64,000 nt of DNA. Source: Streptomyces sp. BHT-5-2. Its GTDB lineage: Bacteria; Actinomycetota; Actinomycetes; Streptomycetales; Streptomycetaceae. The stretch covers positions 5,456,001-5,520,000 of the forward strand of contig NZ_CP081496.1 in assembly GCF_019774615.1 (NCBI RefSeq), read 5' to 3'. The stretch's first letter is position 1; every line of letters begins with the position of its first letter. The notes beneath the pieces were generated by a model that saw only the letters and a list, made by a program, of their open reading frames with translations, had not been told where the DNA came from and did no database searches. Shown here in pieces: positions 25,124-34,009 of the stretch. The position numbers and the translations under genes are program-made.

Positions 25124-26404
25124 ATGGCTCTGTCGAGACGTGTTCTGCTGGGGCAGTTGGCGGCGACCGGGGCGGCCGCGGCGGCGGTCACCGCGGGTCC
25201 GGGCGGCTCCGCCCAGGCCGCGCCGCGCACCGAGGGACGGAAGGTGCGCACCGGCTTCGACCGCCTGGCCGCGGACGGCTACCGCCTCCTGGACGGCCGG
25301 CGGGTGGGCGTCGTCACCAACCCCACCGGCGTCACCACCGCGCGGCGGGCGGTCCGGCACATCGTGGACGTGATGCACGCCGACCCCCGAGTGCGGCTCA
25401 CCGCGGTCTTCGGCCCGGAGCACGGCTTCCGGGGCACCGCCCAGGCCGGCGGCTCCGAGGGCCGCTACGACGATCCGGCCACCGGCCTGCCCGTCTACGA
25501 CACCTACGACAAGAGCGGCCGGGAACTGGCCGACGTCTTCACCGCCTCCGGGGTGGACACCGTCGTCTTCGACATCCAGGACGTCGGCGCCCGCTTCTAC
25601 ACCTACATCTGGACGCTCTACGACTGCATGGTGGCGGCCGTGCTGGCGGGCAAGCGGTTCGTGGTGCTCGACCGCCCCAACCCGGTGACCGGCCGCAGCG
25701 CGACCGGCCCCGTCCTGGACCGGCGGTTCGCCTCCTTCGTCGGCCGGGAACCGATCGCCCAGGCGCACGGCATGACGGTGCTGGAACTGGCGCTGCTCTT
25801 CAACGACCGCTTCGTGCCACGTGCCGCCGGACGGCCGGTGGCGCTGGAGACCGTCGCGATGACCGGCTGGCGCCGCGCCGACTTCTTCGACGCCACCGGC
25901 CTCCCCTGGGTGCCACCCAGTCCCAACATGCCCACCGCCGACACCGCCCTGGTCTACTCCGGCACCGGCCTCTTCGAGGGCACCAACCTCTCCGAGGGCC
26001 GCGGCACCACCCGCCCCTTCGAACTCCTCGGCGCGGAGGGACTGGACCACCGCTGGGCGGACGCGGCGACCGAACTGGGCCTGCCCGGCGTGTACTTCCG
26101 CGAGGCGTACTTCGCCCCCACCTTCTCCAAGTTCCAGGGAAAGACGATCGGCGGCCTCCAACTCCACGTCCACGACCGCTCCGTCTTCGATCCGATCCGC
26201 ACCGGCCTCGGCCTCCTGCTCACCGCCAGACGCCTCTGGAAGGACTTCGCCTGGATCCCCGACCACTTCGACCACCTGACCGGCACCGACACCGTCCGCA
26301 GGCAGATCGACGCGGGCGCCGGCCTCGACGAGATCACCGAGTCCTGGCACGACGGGCTGCGAAGCTTCCGGGCGGTGCGGAAGCGGTATCTGCGATACCG
26401 GTGA
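25124..26404 (+). CDS. Exported NamZ/DUF1343-family muramidase
   Basis: The 426-residue protein matches the DUF1343 family, whose characterised member NamZ is an exo-beta-N-acetylmuramidase that trims cell-wall glycan from the non-reducing end. Conserved stretches visible are VGVVTNPTG, FGPEHGFRG, DIQDVGARFYTY, LDRPNP and EGTNLSEGRGT. The N-terminus (LSRRVLLGQLAATG... ending AQA) has a twin-arginine motif, so it is probably exported folded by Tat. ATG 25124 follows GGAGG with 7 bases between. It probably serves in peptidoglycan turnover or use. Confidence 0.9.
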   Translation: MALSRRVLLGQLAATGAAAAAVTAGPGGSAQAAPRTEGRKVRTGFDRLAADGYRLLDGRRVGVVTNPTGVTTARRAVRHIVDVMHADPRVRLTAVFGPEHGFRGTAQAGGSEGRYDDPATGLPVYDTYDKSGRELADVFTASGVDTVVFDIQDVGARFYTYIWTLYDCMVAAVLAGKRFVVLDRPNPVTGRSATGPVLDRRFASFVGREPIAQAHGMTVLELALLFNDRFVPRAAGRPVALETVAMTGWRRADFFDATGLPWVPPSPNMPTADTALVYSGTGLFEGTNLSEGRGTTRPFELLGAEGLDHRWADAATELGLPGVYFREAYFAPTFSKFQGKTIGGLQLHVHDRSVFDPIRTGLGLLLTARRLWKDFAWIPDHFDHLTGTDTVRRQIDAGAGLDEITESWHDGLRSFRAVRKRYLRYR

Positions 26405-26487
26405 GCGCAGGCCGGCGGCGGGTCGCGCCCGACATCTCACCATCCGGGACGGGCCATTCCGGCTATTGACTGCCCTCTGCGCCGACC

Positions 26488-27828
26488 GTGAGAGTGCGGC
26501 TCGTGCACAGTGACGCGACATCAGCGAAGCCGGCCGGTGCGCCGGTCGGGACGGCGGTCGGCGGGGAGAGCCTGCGGCGGGTCGCCGTGGCCTCGTTCAT
26601 CGGAACGGCCATCGAGTTCTACGACTTCTACATCTACGGCACGGCCGCGGCGCTGGTGCTGAACAAGGCGTTCTTTCCGACACTGGATCCGGTCAACGCC
26701 ACACTGGCGTCGTTCTCCACCTACGCGGTGGCGTTCGCCGCCCGGCCGCTCGGATCGTTGGTGTTCGGGCACTTCGGCGACCGGGTCGGACGCAAGTCGG
26801 TCCTGGTCGCCTCGCTGTTGCTGATGGGGCTGTCCACGGCGTGCGTCGGACTGCTGCCCGGATACGGGACCTGGGGGATCTGGGCGCCGCTGGTGCTGAT
26901 CCTGCTGCGGTTCCTCCAGGGCATCGGGCTGGGCGGCGAGTGGGGCGGCGCGGCGCTGCTGGCCGTCGAGCACGCGCCGCGCGCCCGGCGCGGGCTGTAC
27001 GCCGCGTTCCCCCAACTGGGGCCGTCCGTGGGGTTCTTCGCGGCGACCGGGGTGTTCTGGCTGCTGTCCGAGGCGATGAGCGACGCGGCGTTCCGCTCGT
27101 GGGGCTGGCGGGTGCCGTTCCTGCTGTCGTTCCTGCTGGTCGGGGTGGGGCTGTTCGTCCGGCTGAAGATCAGCGAGACACCGGTCTTCGCAAGAGTGCG
27201 GGACGCGCAGGAGGCCGGCCGGGTGCCGGCCGTGGACGTCCTGCGGTGGCATCCACGGGAGTTGCTGCTGGGCGCCGGCGGGATGATCGTCGCGTACGGG
27301 CTCTTCTACACCGCCACCACCTACTGCCTCGCGTACGCCACCGGCACCCTGGGCGTCTCCCGCACCACCATGCTCGGACTCTCGCTGGTCGCCTGTCTGT
27401 TCCTGGCGGCCGGCACCTGGCTGGCCGCGACCCGTTCCGACGGCATCGGGCGCCGGAAGCTGGTGCTGGGCGGCGCGGGCCTGGCGGTGGCGTGGGGGCC
27501 GGTGCTCTTCCCGCTGCTGGACACCCGGCAGCCGGTGCTGATCGCGCTGGGCGTCGGCGGCGCACTGTTCTGCATGGGCGTGGTCTACGGCCCGATGGGC
27601 GCCTACCTGCCGGAGCTGTTCGGGACCACCGTCCGCTACTCGGGCGCCTCGCTCGCCTACAACCTGGGCGGCGTGCTGGGCGGGGCGGTCGCGCCGCTGG
27701 TCGCCACGCGGCTCCAGGCGGCGTTCGGCTCGGCGTCGGTGGGCTGGTACGTGAGCGCGATGGCGCTGGTGTCGCTGGGTTGCGTCCTGGCACTGCCGGA
27801 GACCCGGCAGCGGGAACTCCCGGACTGA
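26488..27828 (+). CDS. MFS transporter, metabolite:H+ symporter (MHS) family
   Basis: The 446-residue membrane protein has 12 predicted segments and MHS/ProP-type signatures: IGTAIEFYDFYIYG in segment 1, GHFGDRVGRKS between segments 2 and 3, and RFLQGIGLGGEWGGA in segment 4. Members take up organic acids or osmolytes with protons. The start may be GTG 26488 or GTG 26503. A TTGACT at 26466 with GAGAGT at 26490 would place transcription near 26502, which would make the 26503 start leaderless; this is tentative. It converges on a LysR gene, so co-regulation is uncertain. Confidence 0.9.
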   Translation: MRVRLVHSDATSAKPAGAPVGTAVGGESLRRVAVASFIGTAIEFYDFYIYGTAAALVLNKAFFPTLDPVNATLASFSTYAVAFAARPLGSLVFGHFGDRVGRKSVLVASLLLMGLSTACVGLLPGYGTWGIWAPLVLILLRFLQGIGLGGEWGGAALLAVEHAPRARRGLYAAFPQLGPSVGFFAATGVFWLLSEAMSDAAFRSWGWRVPFLLSFLLVGVGLFVRLKISETPVFARVRDAQEAGRVPAVDVLRWHPRELLLGAGGMIVAYGLFYTATTYCLAYATGTLGVSRTTMLGLSLVACLFLAAGTWLAATRSDGIGRRKLVLGGAGLAVAWGPVLFPLLDTRQPVLIALGVGGALFCMGVVYGPMGAYLPELFGTTVRYSGASLAYNLGGVLGGAVAPLVATRLQAAFGSASVGWYVSAMALVSLGCVLALPETRQRELPD

Positions 27829-27851
27829 GCGGCCGCCCCGGGAGCGGCCGC
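27829..27851. terminator. Convergent terminator
   Basis: GCGGCCGC at 27829-27836 and again at 27844-27851, each self-complementary, form an 8-bp stem with a 7-base loop between the convergent MFS and LysR genes. Confidence 0.5.
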
Positions 27852-27865
27852 CCCCTAGAGGGCGG

Positions 27866-28924
27866 TCAGGGCCGGAGCCACCAGCGTTCGCTCTCCCAGG
27901 AGAGCGCCTCCCAGAGGCGGTTGAGCGGGTGCTCCGGCCCGTAGGAGCCCCGCTCGCCGCGCCGGGTGAAGACGCCGACGAGGACCTCCGTCCGGGGGCC
28001 GACGTCCCCGGCGACCTCCAGGGTGCGCAGGCCCTCGGCCTCCGGCAGGTGGCCGTCCGAAGCGGCCTCCCCCAGGCCCCGGGTGACCAGCATCGCGCCG
28101 CTGACCACGCCCGAGCGGAGGAGTTCGAAGCCGTAGTGCGCGGCCTCTATCTCGGCGGCGACGGTCAGCTTCTGGCGGTAGTCGGTGCCGTACCAGGCGG
28201 TCAGGAAGCGGTCGATCAGCCCGCCGGTCGAGAGCACCAGCGGCAGCCGCGGCAGTTCGCCGGCGGGGAACGGGCCGGCGGGCAGCCGCTCCGGCGGCAG
28301 GTTCGTCAGCAGGGACAGCCCGCTGCGCCGCCACTCCATCACCTCGTACGGGGCGAGTTGGGCGGCCTCCTCGCCCTCGGTGACCACGACGCTGCCGCAG
28401 ACCAGGTCCAGCTCCTGGGAGCGGAGCTTGGTGAAGAGGTCGGCGGTGCGGACGTGGGTGATCTTGAGGTCGACGCCCTCGCGGTCGAAGTCCGCGCTGA
28501 CGTACTCCACCGCGTCCAGGAGGAAGCCGAGGGTGTAGCGGGTGGTGCCGACGGAGAGCGTGCGGCCGAGCCGGCGGCGGGCGTCGTGGACGCCGGCGGA
28601 CCACTCGCCGAGGGTGCGCCGGGCCAGTTCGACCAGGGCCTCGCCGGTGGCGGTGAACAGCGCGTCGCGGCCCCGCCCCTGCTTGAGCACCAACTCCTCG
28701 CCGCAGAGCGCCGCGAAGGTGCGGTTCATGGTGTCCAGCTGCTTCTGCACGCTGGACTGCTCGCGGCCCAGCCGGCGGGCCGCGGCCAGCGCGGTGCCCT
28801 CCTCGTACACCGTGATCAGCGTCCGCAGCTGGTCCATCGTGGTGTCGAGCAGCTCCGCCGGATACTGCCGCGGCCCCGAGGTCTGCCGCGGACGTGGATT
28901 CTGCTGCGGACCTGTCACGGTCAT
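27866..28924 (-). CDS. LysR-family regulator
   Basis: The 352-residue protein has an N-terminal LysR helix-turn-helix (about 28-90: LRTLITVYEEGTALAAARRL, then REQSSVQKQLDTMN) and a periplasmic-binding-like effector domain. A 20-residue Pro/Gln-rich extension precedes the HTH. The ligand and targets are unknown. It is not divergent from an obvious target: the MFS gene converges on it and the acylase gene is upstream on the same strand, separated by a terminator. Confidence 0.85.
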   Translation of the reverse strand: MTVTGPQQNPRPRQTSGPRQYPAELLDTTMDQLRTLITVYEEGTALAAARRLGREQSSVQKQLDTMNRTFAALCGEELVLKQGRGRDALFTATGEALVELARRTLGEWSAGVHDARRRLGRTLSVGTTRYTLGFLLDAVEYVSADFDREGVDLKITHVRTADLFTKLRSQELDLVCGSVVVTEGEEAAQLAPYEVMEWRRSGLSLLTNLPPERLPAGPFPAGELPRLPLVLSTGGLIDRFLTAWYGTDYRQKLTVAAEIEAAHYGFELLRSGVVSGAMLVTRGLGEAASDGHLPEAEGLRTLEVAGDVGPRTEVLVGVFTRRGERGSYGPEHPLNRLWEALSWESERWWLRP

Positions 28925-29006
28925 GCGCCCCTACTCGCTTTCCCTTCCCCCCAATTCAGGAAGGAGCAGCATAGCCGTACCGGATTTTCCGGCGGCGCCG
29001 CAGTGG

Positions 29007-29042
29007 GCGCGGGCCCCGGGTGCCGACACCCGGGGCCCGCGC
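29007..29042 (-). terminator. Terminator after the penicillin acylase gene
   Basis: A perfect 16-bp stem (29007-29022 with 29027-29042) with loop CCGA, 40 bases beyond the acylase stop codon. Confidence 0.85.
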
Positions 29043-29081
29043 GGTGCGCGGCGTGGGCGCCGCTGCCGTTCCGCCGCCCGG

Positions 29082-31904
29082 CTACCGGTGGGCGGGGAAC
29101 TCCACCACCTGCTGGTAGGTGGGGCGGTTCTGCCAGCTCATCTTGTCGTGGGTCAGACCGCCCACGGCGCGGTGGACGATGGCGTCCGCGCACCACTGGT
29201 CGCCGGCCTTGCAGTTGTCGTCGCCGGGGTAGACCTGGGCGGCGGTCCGCGCACCGGCCTGCCGAAGAGTGGTCAGCAGGGTGTCGCGGCAGGCGGAGAG
29301 GTCACCGTTGCCGCAGTAGCGTGCGGCGAGCGGGCCCTGGACGCGGTCGCCGAGCACCGCGCGCAGGTCCTTGTCGACATAGCTCCACCAGCCGTACTGG
29401 AACGCCGATCCGGCGTGCGCCCCGGTGGGGCCGTGGCCGGCCGACGGGGACTCGTCGATGGCGAGGTTGGCGTTCAACGCGTCGTAGAGGTCGCCGCCGA
29501 GGCCGGGGCGGAAGACGTCCTTGACCATCAGCGGCCACCAGGCGTCCATCAGCCGGACCGCGTCGGAGTGGGCGTAGGTGTGCGAGCCGGGGGTGGTCTC
29601 GCGGCGCTGGGCACCGTCCTTGCGCCAGGCGTCCAGCTGCTGCACCGCGGTGCGCAGCGCGGGGTCGGCGACCGGCTTGCTGTCCAGGACGCGCAGCAGC
29701 TCCGGCAGGACGTCCTCGCCCCGCAGGTCGGTGAGGGCGGCGTCGGCCATCGCCCGGGTCAGGGCGGCCCGGGTGACCCCGCCCTCCTTGGTGAGCGCGC
29801 GCACCCGGTCGTCGAGGAGGTTGGCGCGGTGCACCGAGCCGTTGCCGAAGCCGGCCGAGTCGTAGTCCTTGGCCTGCTTGTTGTTCCAGGAGACGTAGTA
29901 GTCCTGGTCGATGGACTGCGGGTGCTGGGCGGGCGGGGTGTAGGCGGCGGTGTTGGTGGCGGGGTCGAAGCCCTGCCACTCGTAGGCCGGTTCGGCCCTG
30001 ACGGGCAGTGCGGCGTCGACGTCGGGGTTGCGGACGGGGTTGCGGCCGCTGTTGTAGTACGCGATGTCGCGGGAGTCGGCGTAGAACCAGTTGAAGGCGT
30101 AGCCGATGTGCTGGGCGGCCTGCTGGAAGCTCCTGGCGTCGTGGACGTACGACGGGTCGTTGAGCATCTGGAAGCCGATGATGGAGTCGGCCTCGTGGCG
30201 GTAGGTGGAGCGCAGCGCCGTGTAGGCGACGGGTCGGCCGCCGATGGTGGCGCGGTGGGTGACGATGCCGTATTTGGTGCGGAAGACCTGCATCCGGTAG
30301 GAGCCGGCGGCGGTGGGGTCGGCGATGGTGGGCTTCCAGGAGTTGGTGCGCTCCAGCTTCTCCATCGGCAGGCAACTGCCGTGGTAGCGGTAGGAGGTGG
30401 AGTCCTTGGTGGGCGCCGAGCCGTCCGGGTCGCACAGGTCGACGGCGTAGGTGTCGGTGATGTCCTGGCCGGCGGAGGTGGCGCTCCAGGCGTAGTCCTG
30501 GCCGCGGCCGAGCTGGACGTACATCCCGACGCCGGCGAACGAGGCGCCGCGGGCGCTGATACCGGGGCCCTGGATCTCCTGGAGCATCAGCAGCTGGGGC
30601 GCGAAGTAGCCGGTCTGCGGGCCGAAGACGGCGACCGGGTGGCCGCTGGCGGTGTGCTTGCCGGAGACCAGCAGGGCGTTGGACATCCCGCGGTGCCGGG
30701 TCGGGTCGAAGCTCCCGTTGGGCAGCACGCCGTCCTTGAAGAGGCCCTCCAGCTTGCGGTACTTCTCCGGTGCCCTGACCGGGTCGCGGGGCGGGGTGGC
30801 GCTCTTGGAGGCGGCGGCGCCGGTGCGGTCGAAGACCAGCGGTTCGGCGGTGACCGAGCCGCGGTCGGGCAGCGCGGTGCCCCTGGCCCTGGCGGGCTTG
30901 ACGGCGTAGGGGAAACTCTGGCCGTCGTGCAGGGTCTTGACCGCCTCGGGGTCGTTCCGCTCGCGGAAGGACTCCCAGACCTTGGTGCCCTTCTCCAGGC
31001 CGTACTTCTGCTGGGCGGAGAGCAGGGCGAGGGCGGACGGGACCTCGCCGCCGCCGCCGTTGCCGAAGAGGCCGCCGACGACGGAGGCCAGGGCTATCAG
31101 GTCGGTGAGCTTGAACGGCTGGATCTCGCCGGCGTTGGTGATCGCGTCGATGTGGCCGGTGAGGACGTACTCACCGGGGAAGTACCGGCCGTTCTTGGAC
31201 TGTTCGCGGTAGGCGTTGATGCCGTCCACGTACGCCTGGGCGTCCGCCATGGCCTGTTGGCCGCGGGCGCCGTTGCCGTTGCGGATGGCGTCGACCTGCT
31301 TCTGGAGGTCGGCCTCGGTGTACGGGGCGGAGGGCCAGAACTGTTGCTCCAGGCCCTGGTTGGCGAGGGCGCCGCCGGCGAACGAGGTCAGCTCGCCGCG
31401 GCCGATGTGCCGGAAGAGGTCCATCAGCCACAGTCGGTCCTGGCCCGCGGCGTAGCCGGCGCCGTACTCGGTGCCGTAGCGGGTGGTGCCCTTGATGTGC
31501 GGGACGCCGGTCTTCTTGTCACGGGTGATGGTGACGTCGGACCGGGGCCTGGTGACCGAGCCCACCTGGTCCTGGGGGACGCCGAAGGAGGCGTCGTTGA
31601 AGAAGTCGGTGAGCGTGGCGTCGGTGAGCGAACGGTAGCCGCCGGCCAGGGCGTTGTAGGGGGCGATCTGGTCGGTGGAGTGCGCCGGGTGGGTGCCGAA
31701 CAGCTTGTTGCCGAGGATCTGCACCAGGGTGGCGTTGCCGGTCGCGCCGGGCGGCAGGATGTCCGCGCACTGGCCCTGGCAGTAGTCGTCGGAGTCGTGC
31801 GCCGCGGTCGCGGCCGCGGTGGGTGGCGGTGCCAAGAACGTGGCACCCAGGGCGAACAGGGCCGCCGCCGCGGCGGCCCTGAGCCTTCCGGTACGTCGTC
31901 GCAT
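29082..31904 (-). CDS. Secreted penicillin acylase-family Ntn hydrolase
   Basis: The 940-residue preprotein has a Sec signal (about 1-33, ending AAA) and the layout of the penicillin/aculeacin acylase family: an alpha chain, a spacer, and a beta chain beginning at the autocatalytic Ser408 in HRGMSNALLVSG. Supporting motifs are DVTITRD, GYAAGQDRLWLMD and the late PTGAHAGSAFQYG. Such enzymes cleave amide-linked acyl chains from antibiotics, lipopeptides or N-acyl-homoserine lactones; the true substrate is unknown. GAGGAGCAGGA precedes the ATG. The gene is monocistronic, with a strong terminator. Confidence 0.9.
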   Translation of the reverse strand: MRRRTGRLRAAAAAALFALGATFLAPPPTAAATAAHDSDDYCQGQCADILPPGATGNATLVQILGNKLFGTHPAHSTDQIAPYNALAGGYRSLTDATLTDFFNDASFGVPQDQVGSVTRPRSDVTITRDKKTGVPHIKGTTRYGTEYGAGYAAGQDRLWLMDLFRHIGRGELTSFAGGALANQGLEQQFWPSAPYTEADLQKQVDAIRNGNGARGQQAMADAQAYVDGINAYREQSKNGRYFPGEYVLTGHIDAITNAGEIQPFKLTDLIALASVVGGLFGNGGGGEVPSALALLSAQQKYGLEKGTKVWESFRERNDPEAVKTLHDGQSFPYAVKPARARGTALPDRGSVTAEPLVFDRTGAAASKSATPPRDPVRAPEKYRKLEGLFKDGVLPNGSFDPTRHRGMSNALLVSGKHTASGHPVAVFGPQTGYFAPQLLMLQEIQGPGISARGASFAGVGMYVQLGRGQDYAWSATSAGQDITDTYAVDLCDPDGSAPTKDSTSYRYHGSCLPMEKLERTNSWKPTIADPTAAGSYRMQVFRTKYGIVTHRATIGGRPVAYTALRSTYRHEADSIIGFQMLNDPSYVHDARSFQQAAQHIGYAFNWFYADSRDIAYYNSGRNPVRNPDVDAALPVRAEPAYEWQGFDPATNTAAYTPPAQHPQSIDQDYYVSWNNKQAKDYDSAGFGNGSVHRANLLDDRVRALTKEGGVTRAALTRAMADAALTDLRGEDVLPELLRVLDSKPVADPALRTAVQQLDAWRKDGAQRRETTPGSHTYAHSDAVRLMDAWWPLMVKDVFRPGLGGDLYDALNANLAIDESPSAGHGPTGAHAGSAFQYGWWSYVDKDLRAVLGDRVQGPLAARYCGNGDLSACRDTLLTTLRQAGARTAAQVYPGDDNCKAGDQWCADAIVHRAVGGLTHDKMSWQNRPTYQQVVEFPAHR

Positions 31905-32166
31905 TCCTGCTCCTCGGAGGGGCCCCTGCTCGTCCGGAGCTCGGGGGAGGGTGCGCCGGACGTTACCGTCGGTTACCCGTTACGGGAAGATGAACAACGG
32001 TCACCTTTTTGAATTCCCCACAGCGGGAAGGCGATCGGGGGCGCCGACTGCCGGACACCCCGTCACATCGCCACCCAAAACCGCAAAAGTATTCGATGGA
32101 TCCAGGTGGTGGGCGCCCACGTCCATTCCCTGTCCATTCGGGATCCTCCTCGGAGGTGGAAGCACC

Positions 32167-32781
32167 ATGGCCGGTTTCAGAGCCCTCGCAGAACAGGTCC
32201 GCGATCCGCGACTCGTCACCGTTCGGCGGCGTACCGCACTGCGCAAGTGCCTGGAGCGCTTCGCTCCCTACGGGCACCGCGCGACCTGGCACCATCTGTG
32301 CACCAGGGCCGGATTCACCACCCACGAACGCGAACCCGACCCGGCGCGGCTGGTGGCCGCGCTGGCCGAGCTGGAGGAGGCACGTGCCCTCTGGCTCGCC
32401 TACGAGGAGGAGTTCGCCGCCCGGCGCCGCCGCGAGAAGCACCACGGCATCCGCCAGCCCGGCACGCTCGACGAGTGGCACCGCCGCACCTGGGGCGGCT
32501 GCGACATCGTGCCCTGCGTCTCCGCGCAGCGGCACCCGGCGGCCCGCCTCTCCGAGGTGCTGCGCCGCATGATCGCGGCGATGGAGGCGGGACGCCCGCG
32601 CCGCGACTGCCCGGTCTGCGGCGGCACCCGCTTCGCATGGGCCCCCGGCCCGGGCGGCTGCCCGGCGGCCGGTCCGGCCTGCCGGGAGTGCGGAGTGCTC
32701 GCCCCGGCGTCCGTGCTGACCCCGGAGGCCCTGCACACGGCGGCCGGGGTACCCGGCGCGGAGACCTTCGCGGCGGCCTGA
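32167..32781 (+). CDS. Unrecognised protein with a possible zinc ribbon
   Basis: The 204-residue product is rich in Arg, Ala and Glu. Residues 60-92 form a likely long helix. A C-terminal CPVC (148, 151) and CREC (172, 175) pair is spaced like a zinc ribbon. No known family was identified; a nucleic-acid-binding or regulatory role is possible but unproven. ATG 32167 follows GGAGGTGGAAGCACC. The upstream 200 bases also contain short open frames that show no protein-like composition. Confidence 0.6.
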   Translation: MAGFRALAEQVRDPRLVTVRRRTALRKCLERFAPYGHRATWHHLCTRAGFTTHEREPDPARLVAALAELEEARALWLAYEEEFAARRRREKHHGIRQPGTLDEWHRRTWGGCDIVPCVSAQRHPAARLSEVLRRMIAAMEAGRPRRDCPVCGGTRFAWAPGPGGCPAAGPACRECGVLAPASVLTPEALHTAAGVPGAETFAAA

Positions 32782-32851
32782 GCCCCTTCCGTGCGGCACC
32801 TCGCCACCCGCACACGGCGGACTGTCGGACCCGCCTGTCATCATCGGACCC

Positions 32852-33592
32852 ATGCTTCAGATGCTTCAGGTGTGTCTCAACGGCGCCCGGACGGCGGCCG
32901 ATTCGGGTGCGGTGCCGCTGTCGCCGGCCGCGCTCGCGGAGGCGGCGCGGCAGGCGGTCGCGGCCGGCGCCCAGGACGTCCACGTCCACCCCAAGACCCC
33001 GTGCGGCCAGGACTCCCTCTCGCCCAGGGTGGTCGGCCCGGCCCTGACGGCGATACGGGAGGCGGTGGACGTACCGGTGGGCGTGACGACCGGCGCCTGG
33101 GCCGAGCCCGACCCCGCGCGCCGGGTCGAGCTGATCGCGTCCTGGACGGTGCTCCCCGACCACGCCTCGGTCAACTGGCACGAGGACGGCGCCGATTCGG
33201 TCGCCGCCGCGCTGCTGGACCGCGGCGTCGGCGTCGAGGCGGGCATCTGGGCCGGGACGCCCGCCGCCGCCCGCTTCGCCGCCTCCCCGCTGGCGCCGCG
33301 GGTGCTGCGGGTGCTGGCCGAGGTCATCGACGACACCGACCCGGACACCGCGCCCGCCACCGCCCGGGCGCTGCTCGCCGAGCTGGCGCGGATCCCGCAC
33401 GGCCGCCCGGTGCTGCTGCACGGCTTCGACGGCGGCGCCTGGCCGGTGCTGCGACTGGCCGGGGAGCTGGGCCTGGCCAGCCGTATAGGCATCGAGGACA
33501 CCCTCACCCTGGCCGACGGCTCCCCGGCGGTCGGGAACTCCCATCTGGTTGCCTGCGCGACCGCGTTGACGGGCGGGCCGGCCGCCGCCTGA
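32852..33592 (+). CDS. BKACE-like (3-keto-5-aminohexanoate cleavage family) protein
   Basis: The 246-residue protein resembles the BKACE/DUF849 family of Zn-dependent TIM-barrel enzymes that cleave beta-keto acids with acetyl-CoA. Visible pieces are LNGAR near residue 10, AAGAQDVHVHPK with candidate zinc ligands His44 and His46, VNWHEDGA, and IGIEDTLTLADG near the end. It is shorter than many family members (usually about 270-310 residues), so activity is uncertain. No partner gene is adjacent. A terminator hairpin follows. Confidence 0.75.
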   Translation: MLQMLQVCLNGARTAADSGAVPLSPAALAEAARQAVAAGAQDVHVHPKTPCGQDSLSPRVVGPALTAIREAVDVPVGVTTGAWAEPDPARRVELIASWTVLPDHASVNWHEDGADSVAAALLDRGVGVEAGIWAGTPAAARFAASPLAPRVLRVLAEVIDDTDPDTAPATARALLAELARIPHGRPVLLHGFDGGAWPVLRLAGELGLASRIGIEDTLTLADGSPAVGNSHLVACATALTGGPAAA

Positions 33593-34009
33593 GGCCGGGC
33601 CGGAGCCGCCCGGGGCGCCGGGCCGACACCGGCCGATCGCGCCGATCAGCGACACTTCCCGGCCATTGTTCGCCGGGGCGGGCGGCGCTCGGCGCCCACC
33701 CGCCCCGGCGGTGAATTCGGTACGATTCATGACAACTTACGCCGCTCGGCCGGCCCGCAGGCGGCAAGCCGGAGGGACCCCGACCCGCGCCCGACCCCTG
33801 CCCGATCCCCGCCCCACCCCGCACCGCCCTCCCGTTCGCCGTCCGGCCACCGGTGGTCGCCCCGTTCGCCCGACGGCCTTTGCCAGCCGGCCCGCGAACT
33901 GAAACAACTGTGCACGGGCTGATCACCGGCGGACGTACGCCCCGGCGCCGGCCCGTTCCGCCCGCACGGCACCCGGGTCGCGCGGGCCCTGACGAGAAGG
34001 TGGACGTCC
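33593..34009 (+). other. Intergenic region before the amidase gene
   Basis: These 417 bases hold a strong hairpin at 33671-33710 and then about 300 bases with a less GC-rich patch (AATTCGGTACGATTCATGAC) where the amidase promoter may lie. A 78-codon frame here is Arg/Pro-rich and looks non-coding. Confidence 0.5.
33671..33710 (+). terminator. Terminator after the BKACE-like gene
   Basis: A perfect 12-bp stem (33671-33682 with 33699-33710) with an inner 5-bp hairpin (33684-33688 with 33692-33696). Confidence 0.7.

Noticed and set aside
28542..32012. 1156-codon plus-strand frame
   Set aside because: Opposes the penicillin acylase gene, whose signal peptide and catalytic Ser are clear.
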